A DNA stretch of 44,140 nt, from positions 1 to 44,140 of the forward strand of contig NZ_NSGF01000033.1 of NCBI RefSeq assembly GCF_002294995.1, written 5' to 3'. Position 1 is the stretch's first letter; every line of letters begins with the position of its first letter. The notes beneath the pieces are model-generated. The model saw nothing but the letters and a program-made list of their open reading frames with translations, did not search any database and was not told the DNA's origin. The translations under genes were made by a program, and so were the position numbers. This document shows positions 42,442 through 44,140 of the stretch, in pieces. This DNA is from Mesorhizobium sp. WSM3860 (lineage in GTDB: Bacteria; Pseudomonadota; Alphaproteobacteria; Rhizobiales; Rhizobiaceae).

Positions 42442-43689
42442 CTACTTGAGAACGCATTTCGTTTCCGGCTGATCGATGCCGAGGGTGTCGAGTTCGGAGA
42501 CCTGGTGGAGATAGCCCTCCTGGGGAGATGTCGAGACCACCGATTTGGTATCGCCAAGCAGGATCGGCTGGCGAAGCTGGAGATTCCATTTGCGGAAGGT
42601 CAGCTTCTGTCCCTTGAAGGCGGCGACCGAGAAGTCGTCCGAGCGGATGTAATCGCTGATCTTTTTCGGATCGTCGCCATTGGTGCGCGTGGTGGCTTCG
42701 CCGACGGCCCGCACGGCCGTCCAGGCCGACATGTCCTTGGACAGCATTCGCCGGCCTGCCGTCTTCAGGAAGCGATTTTGCATTTGGATGCCGCCCCACT
42801 GTTCACTTGCGGGATGCCATGACGATGCCACAAGACCGGCCGTGCCTGCGACGAGCCGCGGCGTCCAGCTGCGGTAGGGCACGTAGGTCCCGAACACCTC
42901 GCTTTCATCGGCCACAAGCAGCACGTCATGCTCCGGCAAGTCTTGCGTGAATACTGAAATCTGCTGCTGTATCTGCGTGGCTCCGGTGTCGGTGCGGCGC
43001 GCCGTCCCGGTATCCTTGAATTCCTTTTCCGCCACGATCTGGCCACCGAAGCGGGCTGCCGCGCGGCGCAACGCGTCGGCATAGAGGCGGTCTTCATCAT
43101 GCGAGCCGTAGAGCAGCACCCAGTTCGGCCATTTCTTCACCATCAGATACTGCGCCAGAGCGTCGGCGAGCATGCTTCGCGTCGGCGCGATGTGGAATAC
43201 ATTTATGCGGCAGTCCTCCTCGCGCAGTCTGTCGTCGGCGGCGCCCACGTTGAAGATCAGCACGCCCTTGTCGCGGGCAATGTCGGCGATCGACAGCAGC
43301 TGCTTGGCCGAGAGGTCCGCGATCAAATAGCGGTCGCCTTTGGCAATCAGCGCGTTGAATGCCTGAACCGCGTCGGCTTCCGGTCTTATCTCGGTGACGT
43401 CGAGGCTGAATTTCTGCTTGATGAACGTGCCCGTGGTGTTGTTGTCGCGAATGGCGACATTGGCGCCGGCGACACCTTCGTCACGCGGCGGCGCGTCGAG
43501 CAGGGAAAGCGTCAGGCGCGGCGCATAGGCCCGTAAATAGCCTATCTTGATTTCGGTTGTCTTCTGGTCCGGCTTGATCGCTCCGGCCGGCTGCACGGTC
43601 GGTTGCTGGGCGAACGCACGCGGAGCACCAGCGGTCAGGGACAGAAAGCACAAAAGGGCCGCCAAGGTGCCCGGCACCGCGCTTGTCAT
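42442..43689 (-). CDS. Periplasmic binding protein of the PQQ alcohol dehydrogenase-associated ABC transporter
   Basis: A 415-residue secreted protein with a signal peptide (cleavage near AFA-QQ). It has a type I binding-protein layout: IKIGYLRAYAPRLTLSLLD, LIADLSAKQLLSIADIA, LIFNVGAADDRLREEDCR and WVLLYGSHDEDRLYADAL. It matches the SBP family (LutA-like) that accompanies PQQ-dependent alcohol dehydrogenases. It leads the operon SBP, propeller, ATPase, permease, exported protein. ATG 43689 is preferred to a TTG two codons upstream; neither has a strong ribosome binding site. Two cysteines may form a disulphide. Confidence 0.87.
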   Translation of the reverse strand: MTSAVPGTLAALLCFLSLTAGAPRAFAQQPTVQPAGAIKPDQKTTEIKIGYLRAYAPRLTLSLLDAPPRDEGVAGANVAIRDNNTTGTFIKQKFSLDVTEIRPEADAVQAFNALIAKGDRYLIADLSAKQLLSIADIARDKGVLIFNVGAADDRLREEDCRINVFHIAPTRSMLADALAQYLMVKKWPNWVLLYGSHDEDRLYADALRRAAARFGGQIVAEKEFKDTGTARRTDTGATQIQQQISVFTQDLPEHDVLLVADESEVFGTYVPYRSWTPRLVAGTAGLVASSWHPASEQWGGIQMQNRFLKTAGRRMLSKDMSAWTAVRAVGEATTRTNGDDPKKISDYIRSDDFSVAAFKGQKLTFRKWNLQLRQPILLGDTKSVVSTSPQEGYLHQVSELDTLGIDQPETKCVLK

Positions 43690-44083
43690 CGACAAATTAC
43701 CGTTCTTGCGCCTGAGCCCGATCGTTGCCGGACCAGCGCGAAGCCAAGGTGCCCCAAGGCGAGCTTAGTGAACCGTCGGGATTTATCAACCTCGTGAGCA
43801 GGACGTCTCGGCTTCTGCTTTAGTCCTACTCCCATGGCAAGGAGGTCGGTGTCACGGCCTGCCGGCAACCGCGCGGAAGTTCCAAACCGATGCTCGAGGA
43901 GCGCCCATAACGCAGCTGTCTCGAGGCGGGCGGGGGTGGGGACCTTGGTAGAATAGACTTATGCGCTGGATCGTTCGACTATTGCGACCTCACGGCGACC
44001 AGAAAAACGGAAATTTTGTTGCGAGGCAGGTCTCAAGCCCGCCGGAACCATGAAATCTTCGACTGCCTTGGGAGGAATGCCTC
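43690..44083. other. Divergent intergenic region between the lut/ped-type operon and frmA
   Basis: About 390 nt with no gene I can support. It should hold the promoters of both flanking genes. No clear dyad or consensus promoter was found; two CTCGAG hexamers lie near 43893 and 43919. A 60-codon minus-strand frame here has no ribosome binding site and no family resemblance. Confidence 0.5.
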
Positions 44084-44140
44084 ATGAAAACGCGTGCCGC
44101 TGTTGCCGTTGGTGCGGGAAAGCCGCTGGAGATCATGGAG
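44084..44140 (+). CDS. frmA: S-(hydroxymethyl)glutathione dehydrogenase, 5' end only
   Basis: Nineteen codons are visible, with GGGAGGA before the ATG. The N terminus MKTRAAVAV.AGKPLEIME is characteristic of class III zinc alcohol dehydrogenases that oxidise the glutathione adduct of formaldehyde. This fits as the next step after XoxF in methanol oxidation. The zinc-site residues lie beyond the window, so the call rests on the N-terminal signature and context. Confidence 0.75.
   Translation, partial: MKTRAAVAVGAGKPLEIME

Overview
The window is GC-rich, densely packed chromosomal DNA of a Rhizobiales alphaproteobacterium. The gene content (erythritol-type TIM isomerase, rhizobial intergenic repeat, XoxF/PQQ genes, tandem ABC operons with ATGA overlaps) suggests Mesorhizobium or a close relative; that genus call is inference. 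No rRNA, tRNA, CRISPR or insertion sequence was seen. The order is three catabolic or oxidative blocks, mostly on the minus strand.

Block 1 (1-16982) is a D-apiose degradation locus. ApsD oxidises D-apiose to apionolactone, ApnL opens the lactone, ApnO oxidises and isomerises apionate to 3-oxo-isoapionate, OiaK phosphorylates it, and a RuBisCO-like protein (OiaX) decarboxylates it to L-erythrulose 1-phosphate. A TIM-like isomerase (LerI, cut by the window edge) takes that product toward tetrose phosphates. Two ribose-type ABC importers belong to the block: SBP/DUF2291/ATPase/permease, and SBP/ATPase-permease fusion/permease. A GntR-FCD repressor gene diverges from oiaX. A shared CTGGTAT(A/G)AT box lies before four transcription units (oiaX, the first SBP, apnO, the second SBP) and is the likely operator.

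Block 2 (17192-26811) is one long minus-strand operon with a divergent GntR-FCD regulator. It encodes a DUF1185 protein, a three-part fusion (alpha/beta hydrolase, flavin reductase, degenerate Nudix), a luciferase-like monooxygenase, an aldehyde dehydrogenase and a polyamine/spermidine-type ABC importer. Its enzyme set resembles the Rut pyrimidine pathway in kind but not in detail. I do not recognise its substrate, and it is the best candidate here for an undescribed pathway. The 5' end carries a 14-bp palindrome, phased half-sites and a hairpin that would occlude the first ribosome binding site.

Block 3 (26880-44140) is a lanthanide-dependent methanol (alcohol) oxidation region. It holds pqqABCDE, xoxFGJ, a nitrate/taurine-type ABC system, an extra class I cytochrome c, and a PQQ-alcohol-dehydrogenase-associated ABC cluster of the lut/ped type (SBP, beta-propeller, ATPase, ABC-2 permease, exported helical protein). 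The start of a glutathione-dependent formaldehyde dehydrogenase gene lies at the right edge. Several small secreted cysteine proteins, two of them paralogous, are scattered among these genes. XoxF has the Asp-Tyr-Asp signature of the lanthanide enzyme. No TonB receptor, lanmodulin or calcium-type MxaFI was seen in the window.
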